Below, piece by piece: positions 27,601 through 33,687 of a DNA stretch of 64,000 nucleotides. The DNA comes from Nocardia coubleae NBRC 108252 (GTDB lineage: Bacteria; Actinomycetota; Actinomycetes; Mycobacteriales; Mycobacteriaceae). Under the pieces are notes generated by a model. That model did not search any database. It was given only the letters and a program-made list of their open reading frames with translations, and was not told the origin of the DNA. Location of the stretch: NCBI RefSeq assembly GCF_001612805.1, contig NZ_BDBD01000018.1:186001-250000 (forward strand). The letters are read 5' to 3'. How positions within the stretch are numbered: position 1 is the first letter of the stretch; each line of letters opens with the position of its first letter. Position numbers and translations under genes: made by a program.

Positions 27601-30595
27601 CGAGCTTGGCGCTGGAAACGATCGGGCAGATGTACGACACGGCGATCGAGGACGAGAGGCCGCTCCAAGCCGAGCAGGTCTACCCGCCGCTGAACCGGTT
27701 GACGCTCAACCGGATCCGGGAGGGCCCCGACGCGATCGAGTACCGGGTGACGGTCGAGTCGATGGCAACATCACCTCCGACGACCGAGGGCCTGCATCTG
27801 ACGATCAACAAGACAACCTTGGAAACCACGCCGTACACACCACTGGCACCGATGGTGGCCGCCCGAGCGGCGTGGAGCCGGGAACGCCACGGCGCGTGGC
27901 CGACAACGGAGACGTTCGAGGTCTAGCGGGGTCACGCGACGCGACCACACAGCCACCGGGTGCAGTCGAATCTCCGACTCCGCGGGAATCCTCGCCCGCC
28001 GGCGACGTACACGGCGCCACGAGCCCGTCGGCGACGACCCCACCGGGCCAACCGTCGCCGGTACCGCAGCAGTCGCTCGGGACGAGCCCGACGCCGTCGC
28101 ATCCCCCGAACGATCAACCGGCGTTCGGGCAGACTCCATTGCCTGCAATCAGCCCAACCACGGCGACAAGCACGAATCAGTCCGCCCGTGCTCTTCGCGA
28201 GTCTCTTCGAGGATTGCCGTCTCAGGACGGACATACGGTTCCGGTCGACGCCAACCGCAGCCCATTCATCCAGCGCCCACCCGCCTATCGCATCCGCCGC
28301 TTCCACCTCGGCGGAAACCAATGGGTCGCCGTCGCCACCATCCGCGCCCACATCCCCAACGCACACCTGATGTCGCCTGCCGACCTGCGGCAGGCGATGG
28401 AAAGTATCCAGGCGCGGGTGGATGTCACCTTCAACAACGGGTCCCGACTGTTGAGTGGAGATCTACTGCTCGTCGACCTGGAGTTCACCACCGATCCGCA
28501 AGACGCAGACCTCGAGTTGGATTCGGCCCAGCACCCGAATCGCCAGGCCAACATCCTCCGCGAGCACATCGGACTGTTCCCCAGTCCACCCGGAACAATG
28601 TTGAGCCCTGATGACCTCCGGGAAATCAGCAACGACATCGCACGCGCCAACACGCCGACGCCCTTCTCCGACCCGGCGGATTCCCGGGTCGTCGATCACA
28701 ACCATCTCGATGACATCGAAGACTCCGCGTACCAGAGCGAGGTCGAAGACCTTCTTCGCGACGGCAATTCCTTCGTCACCGGGGCCGATCCGCGCACCCA
28801 CCCGTATGGGCAAGCGATCAATGACGGAGGCAGGGAAGAGCCCGGGCGGGGAAACAATTGCCTCGACTGCTCCCTGTCGGCATTGTCTTCGTTCTTCGGT
28901 CTTCCCCGTGTTTCGGCACCTCGTTGGCCAGACGTAAACGATGACGGAACACCGGATTCGCGCAGTGGTGAGGAAGACGGCAACGAGCGCGCCGCAACAT
29001 GGCTCGGCCGTGATTGGGTCTCGTACTCGGGCATTTCGGGTATGCCGGTCGTCGCGCAATACCAGGCGCTGCACAACTACATCGCCACCCTCGGCCCCGG
29101 CTCGGCAGCCTTGGTCGCCACGGGTTGGCACGCGCGGGACCAGAACGGCGCCCGACGGTACAACCCCGATGGAACACCGGTCATCGAAGAAGGACACGCG
29201 ACCGTCATCGTGTTTCCACCTGGCGCGGCCGGGCCGGTCTGGTGGGACCCTCAATCAGGCGAAACGTCCGACGTACCCCCGCCTGCCCTGCTCGAGGATG
29301 CCGGGGCGATGTGGTGCATACCCATCGACGCGAACAATGGAGGATCGAACAATGGCGCAACCAGTGCCGGACAGGGAACAGGCCCGACAGTTGCTGGCCC
29401 AAGCCTTCGGCCCGGAGAAGACGTTCAGCATCTTGGAGAGCAACCACGGCTGGGTATGCCGCGAGATGAGCTCCCAGGACAGCACTTCACGCCAGCAGAT
29501 GCCGACCCTCGGCCGAGGGAGTTTCGTGATCAACAAGCACACCGGGGTGATCACGGCGCACTCGAGCATGGGCATGACATCGATCGGCGAGGAATTCGAC
29601 CAGACAACGGAAGCGGGCCTACCGCCCCAGGGCTATCAGGTATATCCGAAACAGCGCCGAATCCACCTGACACGAATCTCGGAGGAACCGAACACCATCG
29701 TGTACCGGGTCGACCTGACGTTCCTGGAAGCACCGGACGACCCGGGGATCACCCAGGAAGTCGAGATCACCAAGAATCCGATCCGCCACCGACCCACGGA
29801 TCGGGTCTCAGCACTGGTGACATCGTGGGCATCCATGAAGAGCCGTACCACGGGAACCTGGCCCGCGGAGGGGACGATCGAGGAGTAGCGGGCCAACAAT
29901 TCACGGCCGCCTCCGCCACACCCACACCGCAGCAAATTCAGAACGCGAACCGAGCGCGTGCGGCGCGTGCCAGTCTGCGAACACGGCGGCCGGATGGTGG
30001 TGTTCAGCCAGTTGTCGAAAGCGGCAGACGTTTCACCTGGGCTCGGCACGTCAGCGCTTTCGACACCCCCGTCTCTGTACTTCGAATCGGCCTCCGCATG
30101 GATGCCAGGGGCGTCGATCCTGCGGTGCTCGCGGCTCTCCACGCGCGGCTTCAGCTAGCCGTCGACCTCCATTTCAATGGCGGCGGTCAGTTCGCGAACG
30201 GCGACTGGGTCATGGCCGATCTCGTTCCGGTGGCGAACTCAAGTGCGGCTGATATGGAACTGCGGGTAGACAATTCAGGCCTGCCCGGCACGATCACTCC
30301 TGAAGCCGACATGAGCGAGGTCACAGCTCACCTGCGTGCGCAATTGGGCCTCGAACCCGGGGGCGAGCAGCTTTCGCCGCATGACCTTCAGCAGCTCAGC
30401 AGCGCCATAGATCGGGCAACTTGTGCACCTCCCACACCACCGTGGCTCACCGACCCGCCCGTTGGCCACGCTTCGGCGACAGTGTCCCAGCCGAACTCCC
30501 CGTTCCCACCGGCACTGGTGAATGTGTCGACACCGATGTCGAGGTTGAATTCCTGGCCGAGGAAGGCGGCACCGACCCCGGCGGCCGCGGCTTGA
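24647..30595 (+). CDS. Orphan Tox-PL (papain-fold) polymorphic toxin array, single open frame
   Basis: A 1,982-codon frame without a stop. It begins in a Pro/Thr/Ser linker (24647 to about 25680). Cassette 1 follows: pre-toxin domain (about 25685-26165), then a papain-like Tox-PL domain (about 26170-26830) with Cys in NCLDCSLSALSS (codon 26357), His in DGAHATVIV (26681) and Asp in VWWDPQSGQ (26732). Two Imm35-like genes then overlap in another frame. Cassette 2 has its own linker, pre-toxin (about 28180-28665) and Tox-PL domain (Cys codon 28859, His 29195), followed by a third Imm35-like gene. Cassette 3 is only a pre-toxin domain (about 29945-30413); the last 60 codons are antisense to another gene. 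Tox-PL enzymes are predicted Cys proteases or glutamine deamidases. The GTG at 24647 is merely the first possible start; the frame opens at 24173. Domains export this only if joined to an N-terminal trafficking module, now inverted at 30388-31395. Confidence 0.6.
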   Translation: MPATGTDPAATAAPETPVTTDPDSSASRPSDGDLPSAGLNTNEPGITDNSSPATNPPTVEEPQSNPIADAPPTPATETTGDPTPDNGTPTNDDAPPSDPPSTTAPDAPAQSTLLTTDTSTLDLPPQQSPTTVVPDSETTVPPTAQQNPNTPPPSTVSESAPQQTPTTTVPASVPTAVGSTTQLPTANPTTAPASSETSSATTTSSSQPATAPTTQPGTTTPPSAATNQPTVSTPPTHGSTTPPSTTPTTQKSVPTPSSRPAPQNEPVGALLGTPSRPAAPTTPSPTSRTTAEISAPAPSPEVDSRQPDSTLPSAAEQESPRSTPTTTTPTPSAVTQNHLPDPGHSPDARPLREALRNQPPHDGRTTPVAAGTTPATPRPSYRIRRFQVGPRWVSVATIRAYIPNAHLMTPGELQVEMEYAQAAIDATFNHAQTLLGGDQFLVDIDFTTDPNTADLRVNTQQHAYDLANSLREHMGLPPSAPNSPLSPDDLRSISNDIARANTPARFPNPSDTRVHGPNRLEPVEQATYQHDVEDQLRNGNSFVVGADPRTNQYGRLVNDGGPHVPGRSNNCLDCSLSALSSFYGVPQVSAPRWPDSLPDGTRDDRNGEVGGTARAAAWLGETPLHFGGVPIPAQFQALHDHVAAMGPGSSALLINTWQAYKNGIPQFNPDGSPEIDGAHATVIVYPPGASGPVWWDPQSGQTFDTPPPAMVARSVALHFYPVDANGGMHHAGTSSHSGTGPTTAGQGLRPESGVLGSGVQTRLGGPWDLDGGRDVAGDGTRAGELRPEQTHRGDHGASEPAAGPDRGGVRPGDRNGPTGAGQPGISPAPSNSSIEDLRGPTNGPVSGPSDGAGEPGQPADDGPDHDRQGNPALPAERWTTVAGHGVGRDAQQNNGILADGGNDRPVTSTVDQQGASDAAATTSHNGTTAGVPGSDLSDPGIHGSREPSRVDLSPDSDSEGDRGGNGSRPGELRSGQDDRGSHRAVELGAGNDRADVRHGDRGREAAPSRAGLPAAEPVDAQPDPGGPRRDRVPGDGRVDGNITSDDRGPASDDQQDNLGNHAVHTTGTDGGRPSGVEPGTPRRVADNGDVRGLAGSRDATTQPPGAVESPTPRESSPAGDVHGATSPSATTPPGQPSPVPQQSLGTSPTPSHPPNDQPAFGQTPLPAISPTTATSTNQSARALRESLRGLPSQDGHTVPVDANRSPFIQRPPAYRIRRFHLGGNQWVAVATIRAHIPNAHLMSPADLRQAMESIQARVDVTFNNGSRLLSGDLLLVDLEFTTDPQDADLELDSAQHPNRQANILREHIGLFPSPPGTMLSPDDLREISNDIARANTPTPFSDPADSRVVDHNHLDDIEDSAYQSEVEDLLRDGNSFVTGADPRTHPYGQAINDGGREEPGRGNNCLDCSLSALSSFFGLPRVSAPRWPDVNDDGTPDSRSGEEDGNERAATWLGRDWVSYSGISGMPVVAQYQALHNYIATLGPGSAALVATGWHARDQNGARRYNPDGTPVIEEGHATVIVFPPGAAGPVWWDPQSGETSDVPPPALLEDAGAMWCIPIDANNGGSNNGATSAGQGTGPTVAGPSLRPGEDVQHLGEQPRLGMPRDELPGQHFTPADADPRPREFRDQQAHRGDHGALEHGHDIDRRGIRPDNGSGPTAPGLSGISETAPNPPDTNLGGTEHHRVPGRPDVPGSTGRPGDHPGSRDHQESDPPPTHGSGLSTGDIVGIHEEPYHGNLARGGDDRGVAGQQFTAASATPTPQQIQNANRARAARASLRTRRPDGGVQPVVESGRRFTWARHVSAFDTPVSVLRIGLRMDARGVDPAVLAALHARLQLAVDLHFNGGGQFANGDWVMADLVPVANSSAADMELRVDNSGLPGTITPEADMSEVTAHLRAQLGLEPGGEQLSPHDLQQLSSAIDRATCAPPTPPWLTDPPVGHASATVSQPNSPFPPALVNVSTPMSRLNSWPRKAAPTPAAAA
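25685..26834 (+). repeat. Toxin cassette copy 1 (pre-toxin plus Tox-PL)
   Basis: This block shares its whole plan with 28180-29351: ARxLRExLR start, YRIRRF, VATIRAxIPNAHLM, LREHxGL, SPDDLR, ARANTP, GADPRT, NCLDCSLSALSSF, SAPRWPD, HATVIV, WWDPQSG and a (P)xDANGG end. Neither copy has a stop before the immunity gene. Confidence 0.8.
26835..27365 (+). CDS. Imm35/YrhB-like immunity protein, copy 1
   Basis: A 176-residue cytosolic protein that probably neutralises Tox-PL copy 1, directly upstream. Features shared with the Imm35/YrhB family are the early RARQLLAKVF helix, FWVVESKHGWVGR, and YVLNKHTGVITAHRS, where a strand reports a residue-tyrosine/asparagine then a VDK/NKxTG turn. The ATG at 26835 has GGAGG eight bases upstream, and that ribosome site lies inside the end of the toxin domain. 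The toxin frame runs on through this gene in the frame whose first base is the immunity gene's wobble base. The next gene is a paralogue. Confidence 0.72.
   Translation: MPEQVPTLERARQLLAKVFGPNREFWVVESKHGWVGRGILTAEETSQGMGLGQGNYVLNKHTGVITAHRSLPPDLIGEEFDQAIETGQPVQGSRVYPPLHRIHLLKTFEDPQTVQYQVQVTELENPDNPPTMDLITIDKETLHFQPSGGPLSQATAWAEMLSRTTGSWPTEETIDR
27396..27926 (+). CDS. Imm35/YrhB-like immunity protein, copy 2
   Basis: A 176-residue paralogue of the preceding protein, with FTVVESRHAWICR, YAVDKTTGVVTAQSS and a shared YPPLNRLTLNRI segment. It starts 30 bases after copy 1, with AGGGAG at six bases upstream. No toxin domain separates it from copy 1, so either two immunity proteins serve toxin 1 or copy 2 is a relic that guards against a toxin no longer present. 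It is followed directly by the linker of cassette 2. Confidence 0.7.
   Translation: MQPPQLRTTEQLRAYLAQIFPTQEFTVVESRHAWICRQIPTPKEIEEGMGLGLASYAVDKTTGVVTAQSSLALETIGQMYDTAIEDERPLQAEQVYPPLNRLTLNRIREGPDAIEYRVTVESMATSPPTTEGLHLTINKTTLETTPYTPLAPMVAARAAWSRERHGAWPTTETFEV
28180..29351 (+). repeat. Toxin cassette copy 2 (pre-toxin plus Tox-PL)
   Basis: A second full copy of the pre-toxin and Tox-PL domains, in the same frame as copy 1. The catalytic Cys, His and Asp are all kept (NCLDCSLS, EGHATVIV, WWDPQSG). There is no start codon near its beginning, as for displaced cassettes that are silent until recombined. Confidence 0.8.
29352..29888 (+). CDS. Imm35/YrhB-like immunity protein, copy 3
   Basis: A 178-residue paralogue of copies 1 and 2, with REQARQLLAQAFG, FSILESNHGWVCRE and FVINKHTGVITAHSS. 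It is nearer to copy 1 than to copy 2 by eye. The ATG at 29352 has GGAGG eight bases upstream, within the last codons of Tox-PL copy 2, the same spacing as at copy 1. It should neutralise Tox-PL copy 2. The linker of the truncated third cassette follows its stop. Confidence 0.72.
   Translation: MAQPVPDREQARQLLAQAFGPEKTFSILESNHGWVCREMSSQDSTSRQQMPTLGRGSFVINKHTGVITAHSSMGMTSIGEEFDQTTEAGLPPQGYQVYPKQRRIHLTRISEEPNTIVYRVDLTFLEAPDDPGITQEVEITKNPIRHRPTDRVSALVTSWASMKSRTTGTWPAEGTIEE
29945..30413 (+). repeat. Toxin cassette copy 3, pre-toxin domain only (truncated)
   Basis: This shares with copies 1 and 2 the ARAARASLR start, the VLRIGLRM strand, a GDxxxxD strand, LRAQLGL and LSPHDLQQLSSAIDRA. It diverges abruptly after codon 30416, where the other copies continue into Tox-PL. 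The sequence beyond is antisense to the toxin N-terminal domain, so the warhead has been lost by rearrangement. Confidence 0.7.
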
Positions 30596-31395
30596 GCAGA
30601 GATGTCGGCACCCAGCTCGGTGACGGTTCCGCCGACGACCTTTCCCGCGAGTTTGCCGACAGTGGAGCCTGCCGTGTCGGCGAGAGCGCCTGTGCCGCCG
30701 CCCAATACGCCGCCGACCGCGCCTCCGACGGCACCACCGAAAGTAGCAAGACCGAGGTCGGTCCAGCCGAACTTGTCGGCGGTGCGGTCGCCGTTGGAGA
30801 CCTGGATCAGGCGGGCCGCCAGATCGACACCGCCCTCTTCCAGTGCTTCGAAAGCGGCGCCGCGCAAGGCGAGTCGAGCCGCGGCTTTGGCGGCACCTCG
30901 GGTGAGCATGCGGGCGATGAGTTGTTTGATCGCCATGCGCACCGCGATCTGGCCTGCGACGCGCGCGGCGACACCGGCGACCGCACCCACACCCGTCCAG
31001 GATGTCGCCAGCGCCACGGAGAGTTCGACCGCCGTGACGATCATCGTTCCGATGATCACCAACTTGGTGTGCTCGATATCGTTGGCACCGTCTTCGAGCA
31101 GCGTGGCCTGTGTTTCGCACCATTTGCGGACGGCCGTCATCGTCGCCTGGTCCCCGGACAGCAGCTTGTCGCGGAAAGTCGCTATGGCGGTGTGGGTTTC
31201 ACCTTCGGAGATCGCGGTCAGCGCGGCGTTCAGCGCCAGCGCGGCCGCGTCATCGACGGTGTCGAGAGTGTTGGCGACCGCAGTCCACCCGTCGGCGACG
31301 CGGCGCATGGCGGTTTCGTCGCCATCGGGCCAGTCACCGGCGCCGAGGATGTACTTGGCGACCCATTGCAGTTCGTCGGGGATCTCGATGCCCAT
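30388..31395 (-). CDS. N-terminal trafficking module of a T7SS polymorphic toxin, truncated
   Basis: A 335-residue protein with the WXG100-like N-terminal domain typical of large actinobacterial polymorphic toxins: IPDELQWVAKYILGAGDWP and GDETAMRRVADGWTA, then helices, then glycine/alanine-rich membrane-seeking helices (LVIIGTMIVTAVELSVALA; GAVGGAVGGVLGGGTGALAD). Homologous proteins continue into a linker and a C-terminal toxin. Here authentic sequence stops at about 30,433, and only some 14 residues (ending RSMALLSC) read into the antisense of cassette 3. It overlaps the WXG100 gene (TAATG). The operon order YbaB, WXG100, toxin is usual for such loci. As it stands it is a toxin without a warhead. 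Confidence 0.72.
   Translation of the reverse strand: MGIEIPDELQWVAKYILGAGDWPDGDETAMRRVADGWTAVANTLDTVDDAAALALNAALTAISEGETHTAIATFRDKLLSGDQATMTAVRKWCETQATLLEDGANDIEHTKLVIIGTMIVTAVELSVALATSWTGVGAVAGVAARVAGQIAVRMAIKQLIARMLTRGAAKAAARLALRGAAFEALEEGGVDLAARLIQVSNGDRTADKFGWTDLGLATFGGAVGGAVGGVLGGGTGALADTAGSTVGKLAGKVVGGTVTELGADISAQAAAAGVGAAFLGQEFNLDIGVDTFTSAGGNGEFGWDTVAEAWPTGGSVSHGGVGGAQVARSMALLSC
30414..30432. repeat. Junction-B copy of inverted breakpoint sequence
   Basis: GGGCAACTTGTGCACCTCC lies where the trafficking domain (minus strand) meets cassette 3 (plus strand). It is the inverted, 13-of-19 match to 24290-24308. Confidence 0.45.
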
Positions 31396-31715
31396 TACAG
31401 GGCGCCCTCGGCCTGGGCGATCTGCCCGGCGTGGCCGGTGTCCTGGTTCTGGAATGTGTCGGCGATGGTCACCATATTGGTGCCCAGTTGCGTCATCACG
31501 GTGGCCAGGCCGGTGATCGCCTGCTGTCCCGGCTCGACGCCGGGCGTGTAGTTCTTGGCGAACGCGGCGCCGATCTCGTCTCCACCCCAGCATTCACCTT
31601 CGGCCGCGATCACCGCAGCCAGCTGCTGAGCCGCTGTCGTGATGGTCGAGGCGACCGACGTGAAGGCCGGCTGGGTGTTGCGGAGGCCGTCGGGGTCGAC
31701 GTTCAGCGAACTCAT
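31395..31715 (-). CDS. WXG100 family T7SS protein
   Basis: A 106-residue helical hairpin protein with the turn GECWGGDEIGAAFAKNY, a WxG motif, between two helices, and QQAITGLATVMTQLG in the second. WXG100 proteins are small T7SS substrates or partners that dimerise with the N-terminal domain of the toxin they accompany. It overlaps the YbaB gene upstream (ATGA) and the toxin gene downstream (TAATG). Confidence 0.85.
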   Translation of the reverse strand: MSSLNVDPDGLRNTQPAFTSVASTITTAAQQLAAVIAAEGECWGGDEIGAAFAKNYTPGVEPGQQAITGLATVMTQLGTNMVTIADTFQNQDTGHAGQIAQAEGAL

Positions 31716-32215
31716 CGCAGGTAGTTGCGGTTGCGGAAGTAGCCGTCTTCGTCGTCTTCATCGTCGACGAGACCGCGCGGCGCCTCGGCAACCGGTTCCG
31801 GTTTCGGTGGTGTGGGCGGGGCGAGCTGGGCCATCAGTTCTTTGATGCTCGGTGCGCCGGGAACCAGGTCGGACAGGTCGGGCATGGCTGCGGAGATCGG
31901 GCTCAGTGCCTCTTCCTGGGTGCGGGCGGTCTGCCGGGCGAGCTCGCCGAGGGCTTCGGTGACGGAGCGGCCGAGGGATTCAGGGGTGGACCGTTTGAAG
32001 GCGTCGGGCTCGATGTGTACCTCGGACACCCCGGCGATGTTTCCCGAAGCGCGCACCAGTCCGTCCTCGGACCACACGCTCACCAGTTCGGTCGCACGCG
32101 CCTGCATTCCGAGCAGCGCCGACTTCTCCGACGCGAACATCTCGAGCATCGAATCGATCTGTGCACGCAGGGCGTTGTTCTCCGCACGAGTCGGCGCCGA
32201 CCAGTCGTCGTTCAT
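31712..32215 (-). CDS. YbaB/EbfC family protein, T7SS operon member
   Basis: A 167-residue protein. Residues 15-105 follow the YbaB/EbfC pattern: a long helix (NNALRAQIDSMLEMFASEK) and then strands with SEDGLVRASGNIAG and VSEVHIEPDAF. The C-terminal 50 residues are Pro-rich and acidic (VDDEDDEDGYF). YbaB proteins bind DNA as dimers, but those in toxin operons have no proven role. It is the first gene of the YbaB-WXG100-toxin set. The promoter must lie in the roughly 95 bases up to the next gene. Confidence 0.8.
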   Translation of the reverse strand: MNDDWSAPTRAENNALRAQIDSMLEMFASEKSALLGMQARATELVSVWSEDGLVRASGNIAGVSEVHIEPDAFKRSTPESLGRSVTEALGELARQTARTQEEALSPISAAMPDLSDLVPGAPSIKELMAQLAPPTPPKPEPVAEAPRGLVDDEDDEDGYFRNRNYLR

Positions 32216-32310
32216 GAAACCCTCGCTCCGCTAGAAAGCACGTCGATTGGTTGGACGCACTCCCCGCGCCGCGGGTTGCATCTTGTGACGTAGCTCTCAC
32301 ACGAAGTTTC

Positions 32311-33660
32311 TCAGCGGGCAGGCGAGCCGACGATGATGCTGCCGACGTTGCACTCCTCGAGTTCATCGATGCCGGTGGCGGTGGCGAAGGCGGAGGTGTC
32401 GGAGAAGCCCTGGGCGACTACGCCGAGGTTCATGGCGGTGGCCGAGAGGTAGACGGTCTGCATGAAGACGCCGACGTGCTTGAGAATGTTGGCGTAGGCG
32501 ACCTGTTCGTAGCTCCACATCACCCGGCCCGCGCGGGCCGAAACCAGCAGGACCACTTGGGGTTCCGCGCCACCGGCCAGAGTGGCCGAGGTGGACTTCA
32601 CCAGTTTCTGGACGGCGGGGGAGTCGAAGGTGGCCACGTGACGCAGGGCGTGGTCGACCGAATCGTAGTGGTACAGCCCGCTTTCCAGGCCTGCCACATT
32701 GCGCACCACGGGGTAGACCTCGAGCTCGTAGGCGCCGCCGCCGGAGGGGTAGGGGCGGGAGCCGTCCTCGCGGGTGCGGGCGCTGCGGAAGAGCAGTTCG
32801 CCCAGCTGGGCGGCGGTGACGGGGGCGCTGTCGTCGAAGGCCCGGGTGGAGACGCGGTCCTCGAGGGCGGCCGACAGGCTCGGGTCGCCGACACGAAGCG
32901 CGACCAGGTCGGGCTTGGGGAGGAAGATCGGGTCACCGGCGAAAGGTGCTCGGCGAGCGGGCAATTCGGGGAACTTGCCCTCGGCCCAGCGGGTCGGCCC
33001 GAAATCGTCCCAGGTGACCGTGCGGGCGCCGAGCGTGCTGCGCCGGTGGAACCACAGGTCGGGCGCGTTCCAGGAACGGGTGGTGAACTCGTGCTCCTCC
33101 TCGTCACCGTCGACGAGGAATCCGCACCACTGCAGGTCCGCCATGAACTGCGTCTTCACCGCGGCGGCCACCGGCGAGTCGGCGGCGAGCGGACCGTCGA
33201 GCAGGGCGAGCAGGCGCGGATCGTGGATGCGCAGATCGCACCACGAGCGCGGATGCTCGAGCACGAAACCCTGTGCGTCGCGGTGCAGCACGGCGAACTT
33301 CGACAGCGTGGCCGACCAGGTCGGCAGCGCGACCTCGGGCCGGGGCGCGGGCTGGGCGAACGGGCGGATGCTGTAGAGATCGCGGCCGCCGTCGCGCACG
33401 GTCACCGCGAGCCAGCCGCCGTCGGTGAGCTTGCGCATCAGGCCGGTGATGTCGTCACCGGCGGCCGCGGTCGCCATCTCGGCGGCCGTCGCCGGGCCCT
33501 GGTTCAGGGTTTTCAGTGCCTGCAGTGCCCCCGCGCCCAGACCGGTCAGCTTCTCGTTGCGCGGCGGATTGAGCAGCACCGCACCGGCCGGCGTGGTCAA
33601 ACAGGTGACACCTGCGCGGAGGGCGAACCGAGTCTGGGCGGGATATGGGGAGGCAAGCAC
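32311..33660 (-). CDS. SagB/ThcOx-type FMN dehydrogenase, probable siderophore oxazole oxidase
   Basis: A 449-residue nitroreductase-fold flavoenzyme of the SagB family. The C-terminal catalytic half has RVSTRAFDDSAPVTAAQLGELLF, PSGGGAYELEVYPVVRNV and YANILKHVGVFMQTVYLSA, which bind FMN. The N-terminal half has the winged-helix-like segment (TAAEMATAAAGDDITGLMRKL) seen in such proteins. SagB/ThcOx enzymes oxidise azolines to azoles. Nocobactins carry a phenyl-oxazole where mycobactins have an oxazoline, so I infer that this enzyme aromatises the ring. The GTG at 33660 has GAGGA upstream. It lies just after an iron-boxed siderophore-binding gene, which supports the role. Confidence 0.78.
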   Translation of the reverse strand: MLASPYPAQTRFALRAGVTCLTTPAGAVLLNPPRNEKLTGLGAGALQALKTLNQGPATAAEMATAAAGDDITGLMRKLTDGGWLAVTVRDGGRDLYSIRPFAQPAPRPEVALPTWSATLSKFAVLHRDAQGFVLEHPRSWCDLRIHDPRLLALLDGPLAADSPVAAAVKTQFMADLQWCGFLVDGDEEEHEFTTRSWNAPDLWFHRRSTLGARTVTWDDFGPTRWAEGKFPELPARRAPFAGDPIFLPKPDLVALRVGDPSLSAALEDRVSTRAFDDSAPVTAAQLGELLFRSARTREDGSRPYPSGGGAYELEVYPVVRNVAGLESGLYHYDSVDHALRHVATFDSPAVQKLVKSTSATLAGGAEPQVVLLVSARAGRVMWSYEQVAYANILKHVGVFMQTVYLSATAMNLGVVAQGFSDTSAFATATGIDELEECNVGSIIVGSPAR

Positions 33661-33687
33661 GGTGAATCCTCGAGTTGTGGGTGGAGC

